DNA from: Marinihelvus sp036351115
Lineage (GTDB): Bacteria; Pseudomonadota; Gammaproteobacteria; Xanthomonadales; SZUA-36
Reading direction: 5' to 3'
NCBI GenBank assembly: GCA_036351115.1
Contig: JAZBOL010000032.1
Span: 1 to 64,000, forward strand
Length of the DNA stretch: 64,000 bases
A program made the translations under genes and the position numbers. The notes under the pieces are model-generated. The model was not told where the DNA came from. It was given only the letters and a program-made list of their open reading frames with translations, and did no database searches. Positions within the stretch are counted from its first letter, which is position 1; every line of letters begins with the position of its first letter. Of the stretch, positions 56,079 through 63,873 are shown piece by piece.

Positions 56079-59000
56079 ATGTTCAAGCGTCTCCTGACCA
56101 ACCACCCCCTGGTCAACATCCTGTTCGGGGTGGTCATGGCCATGGGGCTGCTGGCCTACTTCTCCATGCCCCGGGAGCAGGATCCGGAGATCAATTTCAA
56201 CTGGGTGGTGGTGCGCACGGTGCTGCCGGGCGCTTCGGCCGAGGATGTGGAACAGCTGGTCACCGGCCCCCTCGAGGACGGCATTCGCAATGTGCAGGAC
56301 ATCCGTTTCGTCATCAGCACCACGCGGGAGAGTTTTTCGAGCATCCTGATTCGCTTTCGTGACCTCACCCCGAGGGAATTCGATAAGCGAATCAATGATG
56401 TGCGACGGGAAATTCAGACGAAAGCGAACGAAGAGCTCCCGGACGAAGCGGAGGACCCGTTTGTCCTCGAAGTGACCACCTCGACGGGCTTTCCCACGGC
56501 GCTGGTGGTGGTGACGGGCCAGGCCGATGATGAATCCCTCCGTCGTCAGACGCGCATCGTCCGCGACGACATCGAGCGCCTCGCCGGTGTGGATCAGACG
56601 ATTTCCATCGGCCTGCAGGATCCCGAGCTGCAGGTCCGTCTCGACCCCGAGGAGCTGGCGGCCCGGGGTCTGGTCGCCAGCGATATCGCCGACAGCCTGG
56701 CGCAGGCCTTCCGCGACGTGTTCGCCGGCCGCGCCGATGTCGGCGGCGACGAGTGGCTGGTCCGTATCGAGGGCACCACGGAAGACCCCAATGAGCTGGC
56801 GCGCTTCCGGGTCACTCCCCGGGGGCAGCCGACCCAGGACGTTGCGCTCGAGGACATTGCCCGCATCGAACGGGCCCGCAAGGATGCGAGCGAGCTCGTC
56901 TCCTTCGAGGGGCGCGCGGCCGCGGCGCTTTCCGTGGCGAAAATTCCTTACACCAACACCATCGAGCTTATCGACCGCCTCAACGCCTACATCGACCGCA
57001 AGAACGCACAGCTCGAAGGCAGCGGTATCCGCCTGGTGCTGGCCGATGACCAGACCGTGACCACCCGCAACGCGATTCGAATCATGCAGAACAACGCCGT
57101 GCTGGGGCTGTTCCTGGTGCTGCTCGTGTGCTGGGCGTTCCTGGGGCTCAAGATCGCCGCCATGGTGACCCTGGGTATCGGGTTCTCCATCGCAGGCACG
57201 CTGTGGGTATTGCAGATCACGGGTAATACGCTGAATGTCTCCGTGCTGCTCGGTATCGTCATCGTCCTGGGCATGCTGGTGGATGACGCCGTGGTGGTGG
57301 TCGAGGCCATGTTCTACCGGCTCCAGCGCGGCATGGCGGCCCTGCCCGCGGCGATCGATGCCCTCCGGGAGGTGGCGTTGCCGGTCACGGCGGCGGTGAT
57401 GACGACCATGGCGGCCTTCCTGCCGCTCATGCTGCTCCCCGGCATCGTGGGCAAATTCATGTTCGTGATTCCTTTCGTGGTCACCGTGGGACTGGCGGTC
57501 TCGCTGATCGAGGCATTCTGGATTCTCCCCAGTCACGTGATTGGACTCAGCGGCAGAAAAGCGCCCATCGCCGTCGCCACGGGCCGGATCCAGGGCACGC
57601 GAGCGCGCTGGACCCACACGATCCGCGTCAAATATACGAAGATGCTGTGTTACGTGATGCGCCGACCGATCCGCTTCCTCGGGGGCGGGGCCGCAGCCTT
57701 CCTGCTCGCGGCGGCCCTGGTGGCGGCCGGCGCAATCCGCATGGAGTTTTTCCTGTCCGATCCCATTCGCCTGTTCTACGTGAACCTGGACATGCCGCCG
57801 GACGCCCCGGTGGAGGAAACGTTGCGCCAGGGCGTGCTGGTGGAGCAGGCGGTCCGCCGGCACCTGGAGCCGGGGGAGGTGCGCGCGATCACCGTCAATG
57901 CCGGGATCAAATTTACCGAGGACGAAGCGCTGTACGGGGATCAGTACGCCCAGGTGCAGGTTTCCCTGAATCCGCCGACGTCCGACTCGCGGTCCCTGTA
58001 CGAGCTTGTCGAGGCCATGGAGGCCGATGTGGTCCGGGCGCCGGTGGACGGGGACGTCAGCTTCACCGTGCTGACCGGCGGCCCCCCCGCCGGCAAGGCC
58101 ATCAGCACCAAGGTCCGTTCCGATGATTTCACCGAACTCCGGGCGGCCACGGACGCCGTCAAGGCGCTGGTGACCAACCTGCCCGGTACCCGGAACGTCA
58201 CGGACAATGACGTCCCGGGCCGGGCGGAACTCGTCCTGACCCTGGACCAGGCCGCGGTGCGCCGCGCCGGTTTGTCACCCGGTGCGGTGGCGCGCCTGCT
58301 CCGGCTGCACCGCGATGGCGAGGTCGTGGCGTTTTTCCGCGCCGAGGGGGAAAAGGTGGAACTCCGGGTCATGGGGCCCCAGCGGCGCGTGGAGGACATC
58401 GAGGCGGTGCTGAACGACCCCGTGGCCCTGCCGGGGGGTGGCGTCACCACCTTCGGCGCCCTGGCCGACGTTCGGATCGAACGCGGCCGGGGTGCGATTC
58501 AGCATTACAACTATCGCCGGGCAATTACCGTCGAAGCCGACATCGACCCGCTGGTGACGGACGACATCACGGTCAACCGTCAGCTGCGGGAAGCCTGGCG
58601 GGAGATCGAAACAAGGTTTCCGAATACGGACATCGACCAGTCCGGCGCCCTCGATGACATCCAGGAAAGCCTCGACGCCATGGCGGGACTGTTTCTCCTT
58701 GGACTTGGACTGATCTACCTGATCCTGGCCACCCAGTTCCGCAGCTATTTCCAGCCCCTGCTGATCCTGTCCACGGTGCCCATGGCGTTCACCGGGGTCG
58801 TCTTTGGGCTCGTGCTGACCCGAAACCCCCTGAGCCTGTACACGCTGTACGGCGTGATCGCCCTGACCGGGATCGCGGTCAACAGCGCGATCGTACTCAT
58901 CGACGCCGCCAACGCCCGCATCAAGGCTGGTATGCGCCCTTTGCACGCCACGGTCTACGCGGCGCGTCGACGTGTCATCCCCATTCTGATGACCACCAGC

Positions 59001-59201
59001 ACGACCATCGCCGGCCTCTTCTCGCTGGCGGTCGGGCTCGGCGGAAAATCCCTGGTCTGGGGCCCCGTGGCGTCGTCCATCGTCGCGGGCCTGGGCGTGG
59101 CGAGCGTGCTCACCCTGTTCATGGTGCCGACGCTGTATCGCGTGTTCCAGCGGGGTCACGGCGGGCAGGAGTTTCTTCGCGTGCACGGGCAGGAACCGTG
59201 A
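56079..59201 (+). CDS. RND efflux permease (AcrB/CusA-type superfamily, HAE group)
   Basis: The 1040-residue product has twelve TM helices in the usual 1+5+1+5 arrangement: first helix NILFGVVMAMGLLAYFSMP, TM4 with VLGMLVDDAVVVVEA (the paired Asp of the proton relay, VDDAVVV) and TM10 region GIAVNSAIVLIDAAN. MPREQDPEINFNWVVVRTVLPGASAEDVEQ follows the first helix. Large periplasmic domains at about 40-330 and 560-870 bind and extrude substrates. Drug or lipophile specificity cannot be read from sequence. Second gene of the adaptor-pump operon. Confidence 0.95.
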   Translation: MFKRLLTNHPLVNILFGVVMAMGLLAYFSMPREQDPEINFNWVVVRTVLPGASAEDVEQLVTGPLEDGIRNVQDIRFVISTTRESFSSILIRFRDLTPREFDKRINDVRREIQTKANEELPDEAEDPFVLEVTTSTGFPTALVVVTGQADDESLRRQTRIVRDDIERLAGVDQTISIGLQDPELQVRLDPEELAARGLVASDIADSLAQAFRDVFAGRADVGGDEWLVRIEGTTEDPNELARFRVTPRGQPTQDVALEDIARIERARKDASELVSFEGRAAAALSVAKIPYTNTIELIDRLNAYIDRKNAQLEGSGIRLVLADDQTVTTRNAIRIMQNNAVLGLFLVLLVCWAFLGLKIAAMVTLGIGFSIAGTLWVLQITGNTLNVSVLLGIVIVLGMLVDDAVVVVEAMFYRLQRGMAALPAAIDALREVALPVTAAVMTTMAAFLPLMLLPGIVGKFMFVIPFVVTVGLAVSLIEAFWILPSHVIGLSGRKAPIAVATGRIQGTRARWTHTIRVKYTKMLCYVMRRPIRFLGGGAAAFLLAAALVAAGAIRMEFFLSDPIRLFYVNLDMPPDAPVEETLRQGVLVEQAVRRHLEPGEVRAITVNAGIKFTEDEALYGDQYAQVQVSLNPPTSDSRSLYELVEAMEADVVRAPVDGDVSFTVLTGGPPAGKAISTKVRSDDFTELRAATDAVKALVTNLPGTRNVTDNDVPGRAELVLTLDQAAVRRAGLSPGAVARLLRLHRDGEVVAFFRAEGEKVELRVMGPQRRVEDIEAVLNDPVALPGGGVTTFGALADVRIERGRGAIQHYNYRRAITVEADIDPLVTDDITVNRQLREAWREIETRFPNTDIDQSGALDDIQESLDAMAGLFLLGLGLIYLILATQFRSYFQPLLILSTVPMAFTGVVFGLVLTRNPLSLYTLYGVIALTGIAVNSAIVLIDAANARIKAGMRPLHATVYAARRRVIPILMTTSTTIAGLFSLAVGLGGKSLVWGPVASSIVAGLGVASVLTLFMVPTLYRVFQRGHGGQEFLRVHGQEP

Positions 59202-59240
59202 GCCACGGCGGTCGATGCGCATGTTGAGCGAAGCCTGACC

Positions 59241-60428
59241 ATGCGCAACGTTCCCTGGCCCGTCTGGCGCCTGATGCTGGCCTACGCCCTGATGATGGGC
59301 GGCACGGCGTTGACGGTGCTGATCGCCGGCATCATCGGTCTCGAGCTGGCGCCCAGTCCACGCATGGCCACGTTGCCCATCGCCCTGAATGTGGTTGGCG
59401 TTGCCGCTTCCACCTTGCCCACGGGCCGTCTGCTCGGTCGCTTCGGGCGCCGTCCGGTCTTTCTCGCCTACGGCGTGCTGGTCATCGCGGCAGCATTGAC
59501 CTGCGCCCTGGCGCTGTCCGCCGGGACTTTCTGGCTGTACTGCCTCGGGACCTTCTTCATGGGCTGGGCGGGTGCAGCGGGCCACCAGTACCGCTTCGCC
59601 GCGCTGGAGCTGGTGCCGGCGCAGCAGGCGCCCCAGGCGACCTCCGTGCTGCTGCTCGGCGGCATCCTGGGTGCCTTCATCGGACCGGAGCTGGCCGTGG
59701 CCGGCCGCGACCTGTTGTCCACACCCTATGCGGGGTCCTACCTGCTGTTGCTGTGCGCCTACGTGCCGGGGCTGTTCCTGATCGCCGGTTACCGCGACAG
59801 GGCGCCGGAAACCACCGACACGACCGACGGCGGTCGAACGCTGGGAGTGATCTTCCGGCAGCCGGTGGTGCTGCTGGCCGTGGCGGCGGCGGCCACGGGC
59901 TACGGGGTCATGACCTTTCTCATGACAGCGACCCCCATCAGCATGCACGAACACGCGGGCCACTCCCTGGAGTCCACGAAGTGGGTGATCCAGTCCCACA
60001 TTGCCGGCATGTATCTGCCCTCCCTGGTCTTCGGTGTCCTGTCGTCCCGTTTCGGCCTGCGTGCGATGCTCTGGGCCGGCGTTGCCGCCTACGTGCTGAC
60101 CCTGGCCGTGGCCGGCTGGGACACGGCGCTGCTCCATTACTGGGTGGCCCTGGTGCTGCTCGGCGTCGGCTGGAATTTCCTGTTCCTGTCCGGCACGAAC
60201 CTTTTGCCCCGGGGCTACGCGCCGGCCGAGCGTTTTCGGGTGCAATCGGTCAACGACTTCCTGATTTTCTCGGTGCAGGCCGCCGTTTCCCTGGGTTCCG
60301 GCTGGGTGCTGGTCCAGCTCGGCTGGTCCGGCGTTCTGGCTGTGGCGGCCGTTCCGCTGGTGCTGTTCGTCGGCCTGCTGACGGTCGGCCGGGGGGCAAG
60401 GACCGTGGGTCGTGTGTCCGCCGAGTGA
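59241..60428 (+). CDS. MFS transporter
   Basis: The 395-residue product has twelve predicted TM helices. Motif A-like GRLLGRFGRRPVFLAYG sits between TM2 and TM3, and AGAAGHQYRFAALELVPAQQ follows TM4. The second half has TESTKWVIQSHIAGMYLPSL. It resembles drug or sugar exporters of the YfcJ/YnfM-like group but the substrate is open. It follows the RND pump by 39 bp and may be co-transcribed. A short mini-ORF (ATG at 59216, MRMLSEA) precedes it but does not overlap. Confidence 0.85.
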   Translation: MRNVPWPVWRLMLAYALMMGGTALTVLIAGIIGLELAPSPRMATLPIALNVVGVAASTLPTGRLLGRFGRRPVFLAYGVLVIAAALTCALALSAGTFWLYCLGTFFMGWAGAAGHQYRFAALELVPAQQAPQATSVLLLGGILGAFIGPELAVAGRDLLSTPYAGSYLLLLCAYVPGLFLIAGYRDRAPETTDTTDGGRTLGVIFRQPVVLLAVAAAATGYGVMTFLMTATPISMHEHAGHSLESTKWVIQSHIAGMYLPSLVFGVLSSRFGLRAMLWAGVAAYVLTLAVAGWDTALLHYWVALVLLGVGWNFLFLSGTNLLPRGYAPAERFRVQSVNDFLIFSVQAAVSLGSGWVLVQLGWSGVLAVAAVPLVLFVGLLTVGRGARTVGRVSAE

Positions 60429-60489
60429 TGCTTCCGCCGCGGGTTTCAACCCTTTCGGCCTGAGTGGCGTCGAAGGGATGAGGGCGATG

Positions 60490-60506
60490 ACCGGGCCAGG
60501 CCCGGT
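60490..60506. repeat. Short perfect inverted repeat (possible hairpin)
   Basis: ACCGGGCC and GGCCCGGT flank a single A. No T-run follows on either strand, so it is not a clear terminator. It lies between the MFS gene and the repeat protein gene and may be a protein-binding site or chance. Confidence 0.3.
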
Positions 60507-60546
60507 TCCGTCGTGAAATTTTCATCTCGACCGGGAGCACCAAGAC

Positions 60547-61350
60547 ATGGACCACCTGAAGCCGCGCGCAACGCGCCGATCGACCGCCGTGATCATCGGC
60601 GGTGCCGCATGCCTGTTCATCTCCGGCGTCGCCCAGGCCTGGGGCGACTGTGAGCACGAGCGCAAGCTCGAAGAATCCATGACCGTCACGAGTGAATCGC
60701 TGGCCATCATTGCCGGGGCAGGGGACCTCGAAATCGTTGGCGGCGCGGGAGCGGATGAGGTCACGGTGCGCGCCCGCGTTTGCGCCTCGAAGGCCGAATG
60801 GGCGGAGGAGGCCGGCATCGCCGTGAATTCCGACGGCGAAGCGCGGATCGAAACCTACGGTCCCGACACGTCGGGCATGGGCGGCTGGGGCAACAACTAT
60901 CTGTACATCGACCTGGCGTTGCGGGTTCCCGCGGATCTCGGCCTGGACATCAGGGACAGCAGCGGGGACGTGGAGATTTCCGGCGTCGGGGCCGTGGACA
61001 TCAAGGACAGCAGTGGCGACATCGACATCAGCCAGGCGGCCAGCGTGGTGGCGGCCGATTCGTCCGGAGATATCGAGCTGGCGGGGATCGCTGGTGACGT
61101 CACCATTACCCAGGACAGCAGTGGCGACATCCGGGGCCGCGATATCGGGGGCAGCGTCGTCGTCGCCCGTGACAGCTCCGGCGACATCCGTTTCCGCGAT
61201 GTCAGCAAGGATTTTCTCGTTGAACGCGATTCGTCCGGCGACGTGGTCGCCCAGGGCATCGGGGGCGATTTCGCCGTGCTTCGAGACGGAAGCGGTGAGA
61301 TCCGCCACAGCGACGTGGAGGGTTCGGTGGATATTCCCGAGGAGCGCTGA
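60547..61350 (+). CDS. Secreted DUF4097-like protein with seven DSSGD beta-solenoid repeats
   Basis: The 267-residue product has a signal peptide (VIIGGAACLFISGVAQA). The mature part starts with VTSESLAIIAGAGDLEIVGG and a Cys pair, then seven tandem units that begin DSSGDV/I or DGSGEI near residues 137, 154, 171, 190, 209, 228 and 247, 17-19 residues apart. The regular spacing predicts a beta-helix or solenoid like DUF4097 proteins. It may be a cell-surface or periplasmic scaffold; function unknown. GGGAG upstream of the ATG is a usable Shine-Dalgarno. The repeats differ in codon use, so they are old. Confidence 0.8.
   Translation: MDHLKPRATRRSTAVIIGGAACLFISGVAQAWGDCEHERKLEESMTVTSESLAIIAGAGDLEIVGGAGADEVTVRARVCASKAEWAEEAGIAVNSDGEARIETYGPDTSGMGGWGNNYLYIDLALRVPADLGLDIRDSSGDVEISGVGAVDIKDSSGDIDISQAASVVAADSSGDIELAGIAGDVTITQDSSGDIRGRDIGGSVVVARDSSGDIRFRDVSKDFLVERDSSGDVVAQGIGGDFAVLRDGSGEIRHSDVEGSVDIPEER
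60955..61341 (+). repeat. Seven tandem coding repeats (51-57 bp units)
   Basis: Units start at 60955, 61006, 61057, 61114, 61171, 61228 and 61285, each encoding DSSGD/DGSGE then a valine/isoleucine-rich strand. Periods are 51, 51, 57, 57, 57 and 57 bp. Synonymous codons vary between units (GACAGCAGC, GACAGCAGT, GATTCGTCC, GACAGCTCC), arguing against recent slippage. Confidence 0.85.
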
Positions 61351-61449
61351 GCTTCAGGTCCCTCGGCCCGGGGGCGATCGCTCCCGGTCGAGCCGACACG
61401 ATCAGGATGCCGGGACCCATCCACAGTTGCGCCGATCGGCTTTTTTGCC

Positions 61450-61455
61450 TAGCGT
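61450..61455 (+). promoter_or_regulatory. Putative -10 of a leaderless promoter (upp)
   Basis: TAGCGT lies 6 nt before ATG 61462, with TTGCGC at 61426-61431 as a possible -35 (18 bp spacing). The T-run just upstream (61440-61446) is AT-rich and may help melting. Confidence 0.5.
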
Positions 61456-61461
61456 GCCGCC

Positions 61462-62115
61462 ATGGAACTGATCAACCTCAGCCAGGAAACGTCCCTGGTC
61501 AATCCGCTCCTGGCGGAAATCCGCGATGTCGACATGCAACGTGATCCCTTGCGCTTTCGGCGCAACATCGAGCGTCTCGGCGAACTGTTCGCCTGGGAGA
61601 TCGGACGCCGCATGCCCTACGTGGACCGGGACGTGGAAACGCCCCTTGGCACCGCGACGGTGCCGGTGCTCCGTGAGCAACCGGTGCTGGCAACGATCCT
61701 CCGGGCCGGCCTGCCGCTGCACCAGGGGCTGCTGAATATCTTCGACCGGGCGGACAACGCTTTCATCTCCGCTTTTCGCAAGCACGAAGGGGATGAGGCG
61801 GGCTTCGAGGTCGAAATCGAGTACCTCGCTTCCCCGACCCTCGATGGCCGCATCGTGGTTCTGTGCGACCCCATGCTGGCCACCGGGTCGAGCATGGTGC
61901 TGGCGCACCAGGCTTTGCTGGCCCGGGGCCATCCGGCGCAGGTCCACGTGGTTTCAGTGATCGCCAGCCGCGCCGGCGTGGAGTGCGTCCGCGCGGCGTT
62001 GCCGGCCAACTGCACGCTGTGGGTCGCCGCGATCGACGAGGAACTCGATGATCGCGCCTACATCGTCCCGGGACTCGGTGACGCGGGCGATCTGTGTTTC
62101 GGGGACAAGGTCTGA
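61462..62115 (+). CDS. upp: Uracil phosphoribosyltransferase
   Basis: The 217-residue product has LREQPVLATILRAGLPLHQGLLNIF, the phosphoribosyltransferase motif IVVLCDPMLATGSSM (PRPP-binding loop) and the uracil-binding C-terminus YIVPGLGDAGDLCFG. It salvages uracil with PRPP to UMP in the cytoplasm. The N-terminus lacks the usual HPLIxHKL start of many Upp proteins and instead reads NLSQETSLVNPLLAEIRD, so it belongs to a divergent UPRTase subgroup. Monocistronic and leaderless by spacing. Confidence 0.9.
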   Translation: MELINLSQETSLVNPLLAEIRDVDMQRDPLRFRRNIERLGELFAWEIGRRMPYVDRDVETPLGTATVPVLREQPVLATILRAGLPLHQGLLNIFDRADNAFISAFRKHEGDEAGFEVEIEYLASPTLDGRIVVLCDPMLATGSSMVLAHQALLARGHPAQVHVVSVIASRAGVECVRAALPANCTLWVAAIDEELDDRAYIVPGLGDAGDLCFGDKV

Positions 62116-62162
62116 GCGGGGATCCGGGTTGGGGACCACGCCGGCCGTCGTCCCGGACGGTC

Positions 62163-62792
62163 TCAAGGTCCCGCCGAGGCGAGGGTCTCCCAGACGAGAC
62201 GCCCCGCAAGCAGTAGGAGGATGACGCCAAACCCGCGTTCCATCCAGACAGCCTTTGCCTGGAGCCGCGGCAGCAGCGTCGCGCTGGAGAAGACCCGCGC
62301 CACCAGCAGGTACCAGCCGGCGTCGATCACCATGGCCGTGGCCGCGTAGCCCAGGCGAGCGGCCAGGGAGGTGTCGGGGCCGATGACCTGGCTGAACAGG
62401 GCGATGAAAAACACGGCGATCTTGGGATTGAGAAACACCACCAGAAAGCCGTCCCGCGCCGCGCCGGCCCGGTCGCTCCCCGCGGCGTCTTCCCCGGAGA
62501 CGGCCCCGGGTTTCGCCAGCAGTCCCTTGACACCGAGCCAGGCCAGGTACCCGGCGCCCGCCCACTGGAAGGCCCTGAAGAGGGTGGGCGAGGCAGTGAG
62601 AAGAAAGGCCAGTCCGGAGATGCATGCGAGGGCGTAGAGCCCAACGCCGAGACCGTGGGTCAGGGCAGCGACGCTGCCATCGCGTCGTCCGCCGCTGACC
62701 GTATGCCTCAGAACCACAGCCAGGGAAGGGCCGGGCGACATGGCTCCAAGCGCGCAGATCGAGACGACAGCCAGCCAGGTTCCCCAGGTCAT
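62163..62792 (-). CDS. LysE/RhtB family amino-acid exporter
   Basis: The 209-residue product has six TM helices: SICALGAMSPGPSLAVVL with the SPGP signature of RhtB/LysE, GLGVGLYALACISGLAFLL, GAGYLAWLGVKGLL, and FLVVFLNPKIAVFFIALFSQ (NPK motif). It exports amino acids or their derivatives such as homoserine. The gene lacks a good Shine-Dalgarno. Its ATG overlaps the stop of a 22-codon mini-ORF (ATGA at 62789-62792), preceded by a promoter TTGAGT-17-TAGCAT. Confidence 0.9.
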   Translation of the reverse strand: MTWGTWLAVVSICALGAMSPGPSLAVVLRHTVSGGRRDGSVAALTHGLGVGLYALACISGLAFLLTASPTLFRAFQWAGAGYLAWLGVKGLLAKPGAVSGEDAAGSDRAGAARDGFLVVFLNPKIAVFFIALFSQVIGPDTSLAARLGYAATAMVIDAGWYLLVARVFSSATLLPRLQAKAVWMERGFGVILLLLAGRLVWETLASAGP

Positions 62793-62857
62793 GAATCCGG
62801 GTCGAGGCGCGGCGTGACTCCACGCCGGTTGTTCGGGATGAGGCCAGGACGTTGCAT
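62789..62857 (-). CDS. Leaderless 22-codon mini-ORF coupled to the LysE-family gene
   Basis: This frame starts with ATG 6 nt after minus-strand TAGCAT, and its stop TGA overlaps the lysE-like ATG in ATGA. It begins MQRPGLIPNNRRGVTPRL and ends with DPDS; it contains four Arg, four Pro and two Asn. No family is expected for a peptide this short. It may serve as a coupling leader or a sensor of amino-acid supply, which would suit an exporter. Inferred only from the promoter-ATG-overlap geometry. Confidence 0.45.
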   Translation of the reverse strand: MQRPGLIPNNRRGVTPRLDPDS

Positions 62858-62863
62858 CGCGTC

Positions 62864-62892
62864 ATGCTAGGTCGGCTTGACCCCAGACTCAA
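62864..62892 (-). promoter_or_regulatory. Promoter of the mini-ORF/LysE unit
   Basis: On the minus strand TTGAGT (62892-62887) and TAGCAT (62869-62864) are separated by 17 bp, a near-canonical promoter. The mini-ORF ATG follows 6 nt later. Confidence 0.6.
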
Positions 62893-62976
62893 CGGGTGAA
62901 ACGCCGTGCGAATCGACTTTAGGGGTCATTTGCCTGCTATCCTGAGGCTTCCCGTGCACCTGGAAAAGGAGTGGAC

Positions 62977-63873
62977 ATGTTGAACAGGGGATCCCGATCG
63001 GTATCGGATTTCGGATGGTCGAGGGCGTTCCTGGGACTGCTGGCGGTGCTGGCCGTGACCGCGTGCGCGCCCCAGGGCAGCACCATCGGCCAGAACGAGC
63101 TGAGCGACACGCCGACCCATGGCCGGTTCATCTGGCACGATCTGCTCACGGACGACGTGGAAGCCGCAGAGACGTTCTACGGCGATCTGCTGGGCTGGCA
63201 ATTTGAAAAGACCACCCGTCCGGGCGGCGGCCCGTACACCCTGATCCTGACCGCCTCGGGCCAGGTGGTGGGCGGCATGCTCGAGGTCGACGACCCGGGG
63301 AACGGCCAGGACTTTTCCCGGTGGCTGGGCTACTACGCGGTACCGGACGTGGATGCGGCCACCGACTCGGTGGTTCGTTCCGGGGGTGAGGTGATCCTGG
63401 CGCCCCGGGAGATTGGTGACGTGGCGAGAGCCTCCGCCGTGCTGGACCCGGACGGCGCTGTCGTTGGTCTTCTGACCAGTCGTGCGGGCTACCCCGTGGA
63501 ACGGCCGGTGCGGGCCACTGGCGAGGTCGCCTGGAATGAGCTCGTTGCGGCGGAGCCGGAGGCCATGGCGGCACTGTATTCCAGTCTCGTTTCCGGAGCA
63601 GTCACCGAGGAAGCGCGAGGAGAGTTTACCTATCGGTTTCTCGAGTCGGACGGACGACCCCGGGCCGGCGTGATTGCCCGGCCCAATGAGGGGCTGAAGC
63701 CCCTGTGGCTTACCTACTTCGCCGTAGAAGACGTGCAGGCCGTGTCTGCCCGCGCGATTTCCCTGGGAGGCCAGCGACTGCTCGCGCCGGACAGGGAGTT
63801 CCGGGACGGGCGGGTCGCATTCGTTTCCGACCCCGGTGGCGCGGTCCTCGGGCTTTTGGAGCAGGAACGATGA
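62977..63873 (+). CDS. VOC (glyoxalase-like) domain lipoprotein, two-domain
   Basis: The 298-residue product has a lipobox signal (FLGLLAVLAVTACAPQG). It then carries two VOC-type modules: FIWHDLLTDDVEAAETFYGDLLGWQFEKT with YYAVPDVDAATDSVVRSGGEVILAP, and a second from AWNELVAAEPEAMAALYSSL through YFAVEDVQAVSARAISLGGQ. VOC folds bind metal and small molecules. Both modules end with DPDGAVVGLL or DPGGAVLGLL. Start by Shine-Dalgarno AAAGGAG 5 nt before ATG 62977. It overlaps the next lipoprotein gene by ATGA. Confidence 0.85.
   Translation: MLNRGSRSVSDFGWSRAFLGLLAVLAVTACAPQGSTIGQNELSDTPTHGRFIWHDLLTDDVEAAETFYGDLLGWQFEKTTRPGGGPYTLILTASGQVVGGMLEVDDPGNGQDFSRWLGYYAVPDVDAATDSVVRSGGEVILAPREIGDVARASAVLDPDGAVVGLLTSRAGYPVERPVRATGEVAWNELVAAEPEAMAALYSSLVSGAVTEEARGEFTYRFLESDGRPRAGVIARPNEGLKPLWLTYFAVEDVQAVSARAISLGGQRLLAPDREFRDGRVAFVSDPGGAVLGLLEQER

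Noticed and set aside
55938..57863. Open frame of about 640 codons antisense to the RND permease
   Set aside because: Antisense shadow; no domain and no start context.
59216..59240. Seven-codon mini-ORF before the MFS gene
   Set aside because: Its stop does not overlap the MFS start (TGA CC ATG) and no -10 is near. Likely chance in this spacer.
58275..60449. Open frame of about 720 codons on the minus strand opposite the RND and MFS genes
   Set aside because: His/Gln-rich shadow of two well-supported transporter genes; no family motif.
61430..61450. GCCGATCGGC followed by T-run as a terminator
   Set aside because: The palindrome gives only a 3-bp stem around a GATC loop. The T-run more likely belongs to the upp promoter.
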